From the NCBI RefSeq assembly GCF_011683955.1, contig NZ_JAAQPI010000013.1, positions 160,807 through 224,806 on the forward strand: 64,000 nucleotides of DNA, read 5' to 3'. The translations under genes were made by a program, and so were the position numbers. Each line of letters starts with the position of its first letter. Position 1 is the stretch's first letter. Below the pieces are notes generated by a model, which was not told the DNA's origin, did not search any database, and was given only the letters and a program-made list of their open reading frames with translations. Source of the stretch: Pseudomaricurvus alkylphenolicus. Its GTDB lineage: Bacteria > Pseudomonadota > Gammaproteobacteria > Pseudomonadales > Cellvibrionaceae. Of the stretch, positions 28,946-38,781 are shown piece after piece.

Positions 28946-30148
28946 ATGCAAACCGCTTATATTTATGACGCCGTCCGCACCCCCAGAGGCAAAGCCCGGC
29001 CCGATGGAGGCCTGCACGATCTGACACCGTTTGACCTGCTCAACACGCTTTATCAGTCCCTGCAGCAACGCTGCGGACTTGATCCCTCTCAGGTCAACGA
29101 TGTTATTCTGGGCTGCGTCACGCAATCGGGTGAGCAGGCGGCCAATATCGCCAAAACCTCCACCCTCTACGCCGGCTGGCCGGGTAGCGTTCCGGGGCTG
29201 ACCGTCAATCGTTTTTGCTCTTCCGGCATCGATGCCATCAATATCGCCGCCATGAAAATCCAGACTGAAATGGATCAACTGGTGATTGCAGGCGGCGTCG
29301 AAATGATGTCTCGTGCAGTCATGTTATCCGACAATCCGGCAGCCTTTACCGATATCAGGCTGGCCTCGCGCCTGGGGATGTATATGATGGGCAGCGGCGC
29401 CGATCTGGTGGCCAGTCTCTACGATGTCACCCGCGAGCAGGCCGATGCGGTTGCCCTGCTGAGCCAGCAGAGAGCAGCACGGGCCCGCGATCTGGGATTC
29501 TTCACGTCCATTATCCCGGTAAACAATACAGTCAAAGACAAAATCGTCGAGCGAGACGAAATCATCCGTGAACAGACATCACCCGCTTCGCTGCGAGCCA
29601 TGGAACCCGCCTTTGCCGAACTCGGTGCCAAAGGTGTGGACGCCTCCCTGCTAAGTGGTTTTGATCAATTGGACAATATCAACCACGTCCACACCGCCGG
29701 CAATTCGCCGGCGATGGCCGATGGTGCTGCCACACTGTTGTTGGGCAATGAAGCGGCAGGCAAGCAACTTGCGGTAAAACCCCGCGCCCGTATTCGCGCC
29801 ATGATCAACATCAATGACGATCCCCGCACCGTCATTGCCGGTTGTGTGGAAGCTGCAAAAACGTTGATGCAACGGCAGGGATTATGTGGCGCCGACATTG
29901 ATCTGTTTGAAATCCATGAAGCCTTTGCGGCAACCATGGTGAAATGCAAACGGGATCTTGAGATCGACGACGACAAACTGAATGTTAACGGCGGCTGTAT
30001 TGCTTTGGGGCATCCCCTGGGTGCGACCGGTGCGATGATGGCGGGCACGCTACTCGATGAGCTGGAGCGCAGGGATCTTTCACTGGGATTGGTAGCTGCC
30101 AGCGGCGCGGCGGGAGCGGGAACGGCACTGTTGATTGAGCGGGTTTGA
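28946..30148 (+). CDS. Acetyl-CoA C-acyltransferase (FadA/AtoB-like) lacking the second Cys
   Basis: 400 residues; classical thiolase fold. The nucleophile C91 is in VNRFCSSGIDAIN, the Asn/His region reads FEIHEAFAATM, and the active-site loop is LGHPLGATGA. The usual C-terminal C-x-G-G-G motif is replaced by ASGAAGAGTALLIE, so the acid/base Cys is Ser (about S386). Either activity is altered or another residue substitutes. SD AAGGAA. Last gene of the operon; it converges with hrpB after 42 bp. Confidence 0.85.
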   Translation: MQTAYIYDAVRTPRGKARPDGGLHDLTPFDLLNTLYQSLQQRCGLDPSQVNDVILGCVTQSGEQAANIAKTSTLYAGWPGSVPGLTVNRFCSSGIDAINIAAMKIQTEMDQLVIAGGVEMMSRAVMLSDNPAAFTDIRLASRLGMYMMGSGADLVASLYDVTREQADAVALLSQQRAARARDLGFFTSIIPVNNTVKDKIVERDEIIREQTSPASLRAMEPAFAELGAKGVDASLLSGFDQLDNINHVHTAGNSPAMADGAATLLLGNEAAGKQLAVKPRARIRAMININDDPRTVIAGCVEAAKTLMQRQGLCGADIDLFEIHEAFAATMVKCKRDLEIDDDKLNVNGGCIALGHPLGATGAMMAGTLLDELERRDLSLGLVAASGAAGAGTALLIERV

Positions 30149-30190
30149 TCCCGCTTTGAGTGCGCCTGCTTTGGTGAATTCCCAGCCAGG

Positions 30191-32749
30191 TTACATCCGT
30201 GCTTTGGTTTTCGCCGTCGCCACCGCCTGCAGTGGATCATCCGGCCAGGGATGTTTTGGGTACCGTCCTTTCATCTCTTTTTTGACCAGTTCGTAGCTGC
30301 CTGCCCAGAACCCGGCGAGATCCTGCGTCACCTGCAGCGGACGACGTGCGGGCGACAGCAAATGCAACATCACCTTAACCCGGCCATTGGCAATGGTCGG
30401 CGTATCCGTACAACCAAACATCTCCTGCAGCTTTACCGCCAGCACAGGCGGAGATTGCTGGTAATCCAATGCCGCAGTTGATCCAGAGGGTACCTTCAGT
30501 CGCAAAGGAGCCTGCTCATCCAGGGTTTGGGGCAACGGCCAGGGTAACAAGCCAGCAAGCATCGAACCTACATCAAGAGACTTAAAGTGATCGAGTTTGG
30601 TCACTTTATCGAGATAGGGGGCGAGCCAGTCCTCCATGGTCGCCAGGAGACCCTCATCACTCACATCCGGCCATTGAGAGGAGTTATCGTCCAATTGCCT
30701 CAATAGTTGCACCCGCGCCCGCCACTGTAAAACCTCTTCGGGCCAGTTCAGTAGCGTCAAACCGCGTTTGCGTACCAACTCCATCAGTGCCTGCTGCTTC
30801 TGTTCACTGGATAACGACACCAATGGCACGCTGGACAAGGTGACACGCCCAATCAGCAGGCGTTTTTCTGCCAACAGTTTTTCCTGTCTGGCATCCCATT
30901 CCAGCAGTACTCGCTCCTCAACCAACTCGGCGAGATCATCCTCAAACAACTCTGGATCAAGATGCGCCGCCAAAAAGATACGGTCTGTGGAATAGCCTTT
31001 TTGTCCCCCAACATCGACAATCACCAGCCACTGAAACTGGCACAACGCATCGCGATTGGCAAACTCAACCGAGCGACCATTGGCCATTTGATAATTGAGA
31101 GACTGTGCGTCTCTCTGTTTGGCAATGCGGTCGGGGTAGGCACATGCCAGCAACAATCCCAGCGCCTCTTCATCTGCCCCTTGGAAGCGTTCCAATGCAT
31201 CGGTTTTTAAGGATAACTTCGACAACGTCTGCTGAAACTGTTTTTTCATCTGCAGCAAACGCTGACGACGCCCTTTTTGATTGGCGGGACACGCACGTTC
31301 ACCACGAAGTGCCTCCAGTCGCAGATGCAAGTCGCCACCCACACCGGGAAGCAGATCCTTCTCCGATAACAACGCCGCCAATTCACAAGCCAAATCATCC
31401 AGGCCTGATCTACGAGCCCGAACCAACATATGAGCCAAGCGGGGATGTGTCGGCAATATCGACATGGCCTTCCCGTCTTCGGTAATCTGCCACTGACCAC
31501 CATGGCGACGGGCCGCTTTTAACTGCTGCAATAACTCCAGCGCCTGCTCATAGGGCGCGCTGGCCGGTGCATCCAACCAACTCAGGTCAGCAACGTCATC
31601 AACGCCCCAGTTCAACAACTGCAACGCCAGAGGTGCCAAATCCGCCTGACGCATCTCCGGTGACGTAAATGCCGCCAACTCATCCTGTTGCCGCTCACTC
31701 CATAACCGATAACACACACCGGGTTCGGTACGTCCGGCACGGCCCATACGCTGGATCGATGCCGCTTTGGAAATACGTTGCGTAGACAATCGGGTCATCG
31801 CAGTATTGGGATCAAAAGCCGGTTGTCGACACAAACCGGAATCCACCACCACCCGCACACCATTGATCGTCAAACTGGTTTCGGCGATATTGGTGGCCAA
31901 TACAATCTTGCGTTTACCCGCCGGGGCCGGCTCGATCGCCCGTCTCTGCTCCGACAGGGACAAATCCCCAAACAGCGGCGCGATCAACAAGCGATCGTCA
32001 GAACCCAGTTTTTGATTCAGCCCCTGATGTACCCGCCGAATCTCTGCCTGCCCGGGTAAAAACACCAACAGACTGCCGGATTCATCCGCGAGTGCCTGCA
32101 CAACCGTTTCCACCACCCGATCGGCAATCGTTTCACCAAACTGATAAGGCGCACCATAACGGAGTGCCACCTCAAACATACGCCCTTCGCTGCGAATCAG
32201 TGGTGCCGGGCCCAGGGCTTCTGACCCTAGCAGCTCGCTGACCTCCTCGCCGTCCAGCGTTGCCGACATCACCACAATCTTCAGCGCTTGTTCACGCAAA
32301 TCGCCGAACAACTCCCGCCCCTGCAACGCCAACGCCAGGCCCAAATCAGCGTCCAGACTGCGCTCATGGAATTCATCAAAAATAAGAACACCCACCTCCT
32401 CCAACGAAGGATCATCCTGCAACATTCCAGTCAGAATCCCCTCCGTCACCACCTCAATACGGGTCGCCTTGGAAACCTTGCTGTCCAACCGAACCCGGTA
32501 TCCCACCGTCTGACCGACAGGCTCTCCCAGGGTATCCGCCATACGCTCCGCGGCTGCCCGAGCTGCCAGACGACGGGGCTCCAACATCAAGATCTTTTGC
32601 CCCTCCAACCAGGGTTGGTGCAGCAACTGCAGCGGCACCACCGTGGTCTTGCCGGCACCTGGAGGGGCCTCCAACACCAGCTCATCCCGCTCTGACAGAG
32701 CGACTTGAATATCAGCAATAACCTGGTGGATCGGCAACTCGGGCATCAT
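30191..32749 (-). CDS. hrpB: ATP-dependent helicase HrpB
   Basis: 852 residues; DEAH/DExH family. Walker A is EAPPGAGKTTVV near residue 28 and motif II is IFDEFHERSLDAD near residue 120 (DEFH). Motif III is VVMSATLDG and motif VI is QRMGRAGRTEPG near residue 340. The C-terminal HrpB domain contains PARRPLQVTQDLAGFW and KGRYPKHPWPDDP. A role in RNA metabolism is assumed. Divergent from the phosphatase gene. Confidence 0.95.
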   Translation of the reverse strand: MMPELPIHQVIADIQVALSERDELVLEAPPGAGKTTVVPLQLLHQPWLEGQKILMLEPRRLAARAAAERMADTLGEPVGQTVGYRVRLDSKVSKATRIEVVTEGILTGMLQDDPSLEEVGVLIFDEFHERSLDADLGLALALQGRELFGDLREQALKIVVMSATLDGEEVSELLGSEALGPAPLIRSEGRMFEVALRYGAPYQFGETIADRVVETVVQALADESGSLLVFLPGQAEIRRVHQGLNQKLGSDDRLLIAPLFGDLSLSEQRRAIEPAPAGKRKIVLATNIAETSLTINGVRVVVDSGLCRQPAFDPNTAMTRLSTQRISKAASIQRMGRAGRTEPGVCYRLWSERQQDELAAFTSPEMRQADLAPLALQLLNWGVDDVADLSWLDAPASAPYEQALELLQQLKAARRHGGQWQITEDGKAMSILPTHPRLAHMLVRARRSGLDDLACELAALLSEKDLLPGVGGDLHLRLEALRGERACPANQKGRRQRLLQMKKQFQQTLSKLSLKTDALERFQGADEEALGLLLACAYPDRIAKQRDAQSLNYQMANGRSVEFANRDALCQFQWLVIVDVGGQKGYSTDRIFLAAHLDPELFEDDLAELVEERVLLEWDARQEKLLAEKRLLIGRVTLSSVPLVSLSSEQKQQALMELVRKRGLTLLNWPEEVLQWRARVQLLRQLDDNSSQWPDVSDEGLLATMEDWLAPYLDKVTKLDHFKSLDVGSMLAGLLPWPLPQTLDEQAPLRLKVPSGSTAALDYQQSPPVLAVKLQEMFGCTDTPTIANGRVKVMLHLLSPARRPLQVTQDLAGFWAGSYELVKKEMKGRYPKHPWPDDPLQAVATAKTKARM

Positions 32750-32919
32750 AGGGGCGGTCTCGCAATCGGGAGCGATATTCTAGCCAAGATTACCGCGGCT
32801 GTAATGGCCCCATGCCCCTGGAGGATAATGCAAAGTAGTGCTAAAACGGATGCCAGGACAACAAGAGAACCAGTAGACTCGGCAGCTTTAACAACAATAA
32901 CCACCTTCAGGAGGAAACC

Positions 32920-34323
32920 ATGCGGGTCAAAGCCCTCGCCCTGGCACTGACGGGCGCCCTATTGTTTGCAGCCAGCGCCACAGCACAGAACCGGGATGAT
33001 CGTCGCAATGTCATCCTGATAATCGGCGATGGCATGGACGACCAGCAAATCACCATCGCCCGCAACTACCTCGCTGGCGCCCAGGGCAAGCTTGTACTGG
33101 ATGATATGCCGGTAAGAAGTACCTCCCAGGTACTCACCGTCGACGAACAAAGTCCCGCTACCCCTGTCTACGTCGCCGACTCCGCCAACAGCGCCACCTC
33201 CATGGCCACCGGCAAAATCACCAGTCGCGGCCGCATTGGCACCAGCGCCCGCGATGACAAAGACATCGCCACCATCGCCGAACAAGCCAAAGCGGCAGGA
33301 TACCGGACCGGCATCATCTCCACCGCCAGCGTCACCGACGCCACTCCAGCCTCCTTTATCAGCCACGTCGCCTCCAGAGGCTGCGAAAACCCCAATGTCA
33401 TGCTGCCCTCCGACGACTTCCCGAGCTGGCTTGACCCTGCAGCCTGCAAAAAAGACATGCAAGTTGAAGGCGGGCTGGGTTCTATTGCTGAACAAATTGC
33501 CAACGGTGACACCGACGTCGTCATGGGTGGTGGTCTCAAACACTTCGTCAGCCTGGCAGAAGACTCGCAACAAACGGTACTGCAATTGGCTGAAATCAAC
33601 GGCTACCAAATCGTCAAAAAACAGCAAGACCTGAATAACATCGACCCACGCAAGAAAATACTGGGACTCTTTACTGACGGTACCATGCCCACCCGTCTGC
33701 AAGGCGAGAACGGGCGCATCGCCGAAAAACCCAAACCCAGCCTTCTCAACCGTATCGACTGGCGTCTGGGTTCAGTAGAACTCCCCCAACCTATGGCTTG
33801 CGAAAGCAATCCAGAGTTTGATGACACCCCCAGCATCAAAACCATGACTGATGCCACTCTTAAATACCTTTCGGCACAAGAGAGTCGCGGTTTCTTCCTG
33901 ATGGTGGAATCCGCCTCCATCGACAAACAAAGCCACGCCCGCAATCCCTGTGGCAGCATCGGTGAACTGCAACAACTTGAAGAGGCACTGATCAGTGCAC
34001 TGGAGTTTGCTGAACACAATCCCAACACCCTTATCCTGGTCACCGCCGACCACGGGCAGGCCGCACAGATCATTCCGGAAAACAGTCTGTTCAGCCGCTA
34101 TGGAGTGCCTGTTTATACCGCCGGACACGTTGCCAGGATCCAGACACCCGAAAACCAGATTATTGCTGTCAACTACGCCACCAACGACTTCCCTTATGAA
34201 GAACACACCGGAGTCAACGTACCATTGTTCAGCAATCACGAAGGCGCCGGCCGCGTGGCTCCAATGGTTACCCAACCGGAGATCTACGCCATCATGATGG
34301 CCTATCTAGGTTTGCCGTACTAA
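32920..34323 (+). CDS. Alkaline phosphatase, PhoA family, exported
   Basis: 467 residues with a signal peptide (ALALTGALLFAASATA). The metal site IIGDGMDDQQI, the nucleophile VADSANSATSMATG (S88) and the late metal ligands ESASIDKQSHA and TADHGQAAQI follow the E. coli PhoA pattern. A strong AGGAGG precedes the ATG. Expected to release phosphate from monoesters in the periplasm or outside. No Pho box was clearly identified. A MITE-like element lies 63 bp downstream. Confidence 0.9.
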   Translation: MRVKALALALTGALLFAASATAQNRDDRRNVILIIGDGMDDQQITIARNYLAGAQGKLVLDDMPVRSTSQVLTVDEQSPATPVYVADSANSATSMATGKITSRGRIGTSARDDKDIATIAEQAKAAGYRTGIISTASVTDATPASFISHVASRGCENPNVMLPSDDFPSWLDPAACKKDMQVEGGLGSIAEQIANGDTDVVMGGGLKHFVSLAEDSQQTVLQLAEINGYQIVKKQQDLNNIDPRKKILGLFTDGTMPTRLQGENGRIAEKPKPSLLNRIDWRLGSVELPQPMACESNPEFDDTPSIKTMTDATLKYLSAQESRGFFLMVESASIDKQSHARNPCGSIGELQQLEEALISALEFAEHNPNTLILVTADHGQAAQIIPENSLFSRYGVPVYTAGHVARIQTPENQIIAVNYATNDFPYEEHTGVNVPLFSNHEGAGRVAPMVTQPEIYAIMMAYLGLPY

Positions 34324-34385
34324 TTAGAGAGATAGATCTTCTGCAAGAGTTGATAAGCTGTTTGGGTGCAGGCTTTGACGGCAAT

Positions 34386-34704
34386 GTGCCATAACCGGAA
34401 GTTCATAATCCTGGTTCAGGGCACCATGGGCGTTCGATAATGTCCGCAACGGCCGCACGAGGTAGGGTGGATTAGAAGCGCTTTGCGCTTCGTAATCCAC
34501 CGATCCGCCGAAGGTTTAAATTGGCGGCGGCCGTGTACAAATCACCTGTTGCAGGCACATTCAAGGGTGTTAAAAACCGGGCCGAAGCCAACGAACATCT
34601 CCGGCAGAACCGGCGGATTACGGCGCAAGCGCCTAATCCGCCCTACGCATAAACAACGCCGTCAGAGTACCAATCCTGCGAATTTCTAAGACCGGTTATG
34701 GCAC
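34386..34704 (+). repeat. MITE-like element, copy A (319 bp)
   Basis: Bounded by perfect 13-bp inverted repeats GTGCCATAACCGG and CCGGTTATGGCAC. Two internal palindromes (34462-34501, GTAGGGTGGATTAG type; 34612-34646, GGCGGATTA type) are mutually related. A nearly identical inverted copy lies at 53083-53401, and a third starts at 63836. No transposase and no obvious target duplication. About 25 bp before the element (around CAGGCTTTG) are shared with copy C but not copy B. It fills most of the 486-bp gap after the phosphatase gene. A 68-residue ORF inside is not considered real. Confidence 0.85.
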
Positions 34705-34809
34705 TTTTCTGCCTACCCGGTCCCACCTAACGCTTCTTGCAAATAAAGCTCAAATAGAAAAGTCTCTATGCCTCTGCCAGAGACAACTAACACCACCAGA
34801 CCGAAATCG

Positions 34810-35964
34810 TTATTTCCGCCCGGGTAATATCCCCATTTTCTTGGCGATAATCCCCAACATCACCTCATCGGCACCACCGCCGATAGAACACAGCCGCTGA
34901 TCCCGCCAGGCGCGCGACACCGGGTTATCCCACATATACCCCATACCGCCCCAATACTGCAGACAGGAATCCGCCACTTCCCGCACCAGACGCCCCGCCT
35001 TCAACTTCGCCATGGACGCCTTCATGGTCACATCCACACCATTGATATACCCCTCAACGGCGTCGTAGGTCAGCGCTCGCAGCGCCTCCACCTCCGTCTG
35101 CAACTCCGCCAGACGAAAATGAATCACCTGATTATCCAACAGCGACTTACCAAACGCCTGACGCTCGCGGGTATAATCAATCGTAGTATCGATACAATAC
35201 TCCATCGCCTTCAGCGAACCCGCGGCTGCGTACAAACGCTCCTCCTGGAACTGAATCATCTGATAGGTAAAACCCATGCCTTCCTCGCCAATCAGATTGC
35301 GCTGAGGTACGCGCACATCGTCAAAGAAAATCTGTGCCGTATCGGACGAACGCATACCGAGCTTGTCCAGACGCTCAGAAAAAGAAATGCCAGGCGTGCT
35401 GGTCGGTACCAGAATCAATGACTTATTCGTATGCGCCGGGCCATCGCCCGTATTGGCCAACAGACACAGAAAATCCGCCTGCGTGGAATTGGTAATCCAC
35501 ATCTTAGTCCCGTTAATCACATAATCATCACCGTCCTTCCTGGCCGTCGTCTTGATCGCCGCCACATCCGAGCCCGCGTGAGGCTCACTCACCGCAATCG
35601 AAAACACCGCCTCGCCGGCAATCGCCTGGGTCAAATAATCACGCTTAAGTTCATCGCTACCGAATTTGGCCAAAGCGGGAGTCGACATATCCGTCTGCAC
35701 CCCGATCCCCATGGAGACCCCGCCACTGTGAATACGGCCCAACTCCTCAGAAAAAACGATTTGATAACTATAATCCAGCCCCATGCCACCATACTCGGTG
35801 GGTTTGGGAATACCCAGCAACCCCAGGTTGCCCATTTTCTTAAACAACTCATGGGCCGGGAAGATGCCCTCCTTTTCCCACTCATCGCAATGAGGATTGA
35901 TCTCCTTATCGATAAAGCTGGCAACTGTCTGTCGAATGGCGCTGTGTTCTTCTGTCAATATCAT
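34810..35964 (-). CDS. Acyl-CoA dehydrogenase, LCAD/IVD-like
   Basis: 384 residues. Contains FSIAVSEPHAGSD (FAD region), MWITNSTQADF and TRERQAFGKSL. The catalytic Glu appears in the LCAD position (AMEYCID). The SCAD-type EGT motif reads IGGGADEV, as expected for that subgroup. SD GAGAAG precedes the ATG. First step of beta-oxidation or branched-chain oxidation. Downstream of an acyl-CoA synthetase and an AraC regulator on the same strand. Confidence 0.9.
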   Translation of the reverse strand: MILTEEHSAIRQTVASFIDKEINPHCDEWEKEGIFPAHELFKKMGNLGLLGIPKPTEYGGMGLDYSYQIVFSEELGRIHSGGVSMGIGVQTDMSTPALAKFGSDELKRDYLTQAIAGEAVFSIAVSEPHAGSDVAAIKTTARKDGDDYVINGTKMWITNSTQADFLCLLANTGDGPAHTNKSLILVPTSTPGISFSERLDKLGMRSSDTAQIFFDDVRVPQRNLIGEEGMGFTYQMIQFQEERLYAAAGSLKAMEYCIDTTIDYTRERQAFGKSLLDNQVIHFRLAELQTEVEALRALTYDAVEGYINGVDVTMKASMAKLKAGRLVREVADSCLQYWGGMGYMWDNPVSRAWRDQRLCSIGGGADEVMLGIIAKKMGILPGRK

Positions 35965-36081
35965 GTTCTTCTCATACAGGTCTGGACATATCATTCCAGT
36001 CTAAGACTCTGGCAAAGACAAACCCGGGATTCGGTGCCAACTTCTTGGGAATTGGCGCCAAATCCTTGCTCTGTCCAGGAG

Positions 36082-37632
36082 TTACCCCTCTTTGGAAGTA
36101 AAAGACTCACGCAACTCATACTTGAGCACCTTGCCGGCGGGATTGCGGGGCAAGGCATCGATAAAATGCAGCTGCGTTGGCAGCTTGTAGCGAGCCAGAT
36201 TCTGTTCGCCAAAGTCCCGCAACTGCGCCAGGCTCAGCTCAGCCCCTTGCTCCAGAACCACAATCGCCGAGACAGCCTCCCCCCACTTGGAATCCGGCAG
36301 CCCGATAACCGCCACCTCGCGGATCGCCTCGTGGCCGTAGAGCACACTCTCCACCTCGGCGGGGTAAACATTCTCGCCACCACTGATCACCATATCCTTA
36401 AGACGGTCACACAGAAACAGATAACCATCCTCATCCAAATACCCCATATCGCCGCTGTGAAACCAACCCTCAGCATCTATAGCCTCAGCCGTGGCCTGCG
36501 GGCGATTCCAATAGCCCTTCATCACATTGGGGCCCATGACACAGACCTCGCCCACCTCCCCGGCGGGCAGCGGTCGGTTGTTGTCGTCCACAATCCGTAC
36601 AAACGTGAACAGTGGCGCCGTACCCGCGGAACCCACCTTTTCGAGCGCCATATCGGCGTTCAGCAAGCTGGAAAAGGGCGCGGTTTCCGTCAGACCATAA
36701 CCCTGATTGAATTGCACACCTCGCTGCCCGTACAACTCGATCAGAGGCACTGGTACCGGAGCACCGCCACAAATCAACGACCGAATGGAACTCAGGTCGG
36801 TTTCCGCAAAGGTGGCTTCCTGGCTCATCATCAGAAACATGGTGGGCGCCCCGAAGATGGCGGCCACCTGATAACGGGGGATATCCTCCAGCACCTTGGC
36901 GGCATCAAAGTTACGGTGCAAGACAACCTCAACCCCCTTGCACAGGGACTGCAATGTGGTGACATTAAGCCCACCGATATGAAACAGAGGCGCACAGGTC
37001 AATGTCGACTGTCCCATGTACTCCTCACCAAAACAGGCATTCACCGTGTTCCAGAAAATATTGCCCTGCGTCAGCATGGCGCCTTTGGGCAGGCCGGTGG
37101 TTCCGGAGGTATACATAATGATGGCGACGTCGTGGCTTTCCGTCCGTTCGCAGTCGAGCAAGGGGTCACTCGCAGCAATCAGCGCTTCCAACAGATCCCA
37201 CCCCTCAGGCGTACTGGCATCCGGCTCTGCCGAGATATAACGACGGGCGCAAAGCGTCTCTTGTTCGCTCTCAATGGTGGTCTGCATTGTGTTATCCACC
37301 ACCAGCGTATGCAGCCCAGCGTCATTGGCGATATAACGGATTTCAGGCCCACTCAGACGGAAATTCAGTGGAACGAAAATGGCCCCCAGGCAGGAAGTGG
37401 CAAACAGCGTCTCCAAAAACGCGGGGTGGTTAAATCCGATATAACCCACCCGGTCACCGCGGCAAACGCCCCCCTGTCGCAACGACGTGGCCAGACGCCG
37501 GACTCGATCGGACAACTGGGCAAAACTGAGGGTTTGCTCTTCAAAGGTCAGGGCTCTGCGTCGGGGAGTCAGTTGGCCGCGGCGCAGTATCAGATTACCG
37601 AGACCGATATCGGGAGTGGCGGATGCGGTCAT
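36082..37632 (-). CDS. Medium/long-chain acyl-CoA synthetase-like ligase
   Basis: About 516 residues. P-loop IMYTSGTTGLPKGAML, adenylate motif GYGLTETAPFS, then SGDMGYLDEDGYLFLCDRLKDMVISGGENVYPAEVE, and the C-terminal Lys in NPAGKVLKYEL. The ATG at 37632 has GGAG at good spacing; 37647 is an alternative. Probably activates a fatty or related acid for the dehydrogenase encoded 118 bp downstream. Confidence 0.9.
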   Translation of the reverse strand: MTASATPDIGLGNLILRRGQLTPRRRALTFEEQTLSFAQLSDRVRRLATSLRQGGVCRGDRVGYIGFNHPAFLETLFATSCLGAIFVPLNFRLSGPEIRYIANDAGLHTLVVDNTMQTTIESEQETLCARRYISAEPDASTPEGWDLLEALIAASDPLLDCERTESHDVAIIMYTSGTTGLPKGAMLTQGNIFWNTVNACFGEEYMGQSTLTCAPLFHIGGLNVTTLQSLCKGVEVVLHRNFDAAKVLEDIPRYQVAAIFGAPTMFLMMSQEATFAETDLSSIRSLICGGAPVPVPLIELYGQRGVQFNQGYGLTETAPFSSLLNADMALEKVGSAGTAPLFTFVRIVDDNNRPLPAGEVGEVCVMGPNVMKGYWNRPQATAEAIDAEGWFHSGDMGYLDEDGYLFLCDRLKDMVISGGENVYPAEVESVLYGHEAIREVAVIGLPDSKWGEAVSAIVVLEQGAELSLAQLRDFGEQNLARYKLPTQLHFIDALPRNPAGKVLKYELRESFTSKEG

Positions 37633-37764
37633 TGGGGAAGTCTCCATTATGGTTGTGGGGTTTAGCGTGGATCCATCACAACCATAGTAGAAGGCTTTAA
37701 CGCAGCCCACATGCCATAAGGTGCCAACAATACCAGAATTGGTGCCAGCCGCAGCGGAGACTGA

Positions 37765-38781
37765 TTATTGCCCCTGCCGATACTCCCTGGGCGACATCCC
37801 ATGCCAGGATTTAAAGGCGCTGGAAAACGACCCCTGATCACCATAACCTAACAAGAATGCGATTTCGGTGATCCCCAAACGCTCATCAGCGAGGTAGCGC
37901 AACGCCAGGCTGGCGCGCACACTCTGCAGCACCTGCAAAAACTGCGTGTCCCGATCCGACAGGCGACGCTGCAGGGTACGGCGCGATAGGTTCAGCTCCT
38001 CCGCCACCCGATCAATGCTGATCTCCCCTTCCGGCAGCAGCTTCAGTATGGTCTGGCGCAACTGCTGTAGAAACACATCCCGGGTTTCACCCTCCTGAAA
38101 CAGATGCTCCACCGGGCGTGCCATAGTCGCGGCCAGATCACCCGCCAAACGGGTAAGCGGATAGTTAAGACTCTCGCGGGAGAAGTAGAGACAACTGACC
38201 GGTTGATTAAAGTGCAGATTTTCGCCAAACGTGGTGTTCAGCAACGTCAGGTCCTGGGGTTGGGCATAGGTAAAGTGAGCTCTCCTGACCGGTATGGGCA
38301 GGATGCATAGGGAATTCACAATAGCGGCCGACACCGTCAGCATCTCGTCCGTCAACAGCCGCTGTGTACCAGTGGCTTTCCACAGAGGCTGCCACTCCAA
38401 ACGAATAAACTCCGGTTCGCCTTGAATCACCACCTCGCCGATATCTCCGGAAAAGCGCAATACGCTGGGCATGAGGTTGAGATATTCACGAAAAGTGGAG
38501 CAGACGGTGGACATATACAATTGCAGATTCAAGCCATTGATATGCGCAATGCGGCCGGTATAAAGCCCGATATCCGGGTTATTGGTATGCTCCGCCAACA
38601 ACTGATAGAACCTCAGCACCTTGGCGACAGGAAAGCGGTGTTCCGGGTCTTTGAACAGGTGTTTGTCGATGCCCACCTTAATCAGAAGTGCATCGACCGG
38701 CGCCCCCAGATGCTCCCCCGCCTGCACTATGGCTTCTACGTAGGTGCTGTAAACACTCCAATTGGGATTGGGGACTTCCAT
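37765..38781 (-). CDS. AraC-family transcriptional regulator (OruR/ArgR-like architecture)
   Basis: About 338 residues. The N-terminal 190 residues resemble the AraC-binding-like domain PF12625 (LGAPVDALLIKVGI, HINGLNLQLYMSTVCSTFREYLNLM). The C-terminal double HTH is clear (ISIDRVAEELNLSRRTLQRRLSD, and GITEIAFLLGYGDQGSFSSAFKSWHG). Upstream of, and on the same strand as, the ligase and dehydrogenase, so probably their regulator. The start at MEVPNPNWSV is chosen by homology; the frame stays open to 38928. Confidence 0.85.
   Translation of the reverse strand: MEVPNPNWSVYSTYVEAIVQAGEHLGAPVDALLIKVGIDKHLFKDPEHRFPVAKVLRFYQLLAEHTNNPDIGLYTGRIAHINGLNLQLYMSTVCSTFREYLNLMPSVLRFSGDIGEVVIQGEPEFIRLEWQPLWKATGTQRLLTDEMLTVSAAIVNSLCILPIPVRRAHFTYAQPQDLTLLNTTFGENLHFNQPVSCLYFSRESLNYPLTRLAGDLAATMARPVEHLFQEGETRDVFLQQLRQTILKLLPEGEISIDRVAEELNLSRRTLQRRLSDRDTQFLQVLQSVRASLALRYLADERLGITEIAFLLGYGDQGSFSSAFKSWHGMSPREYRQGQ

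Noticed and set aside
34483..34689. 68-residue ORF inside MITE copies A and B
   Set aside because: Present only because the copies are nearly identical; basic low-information sequence crossing the internal palindromes, with no ribosome-binding site.
34810..35964. Apparent loss of the catalytic Glu (IGGGADEV instead of EGT) in the acyl-CoA dehydrogenase
   Set aside because: LCAD/IVD-type enzymes carry the base at another position, and AMEYCID supplies it here.
35431..37665. Long + strand open frame (744 codons)
   Set aside because: Antisense to the acyl-CoA dehydrogenase and synthetase genes, both of which have complete family motifs; the + strand translation shows none.
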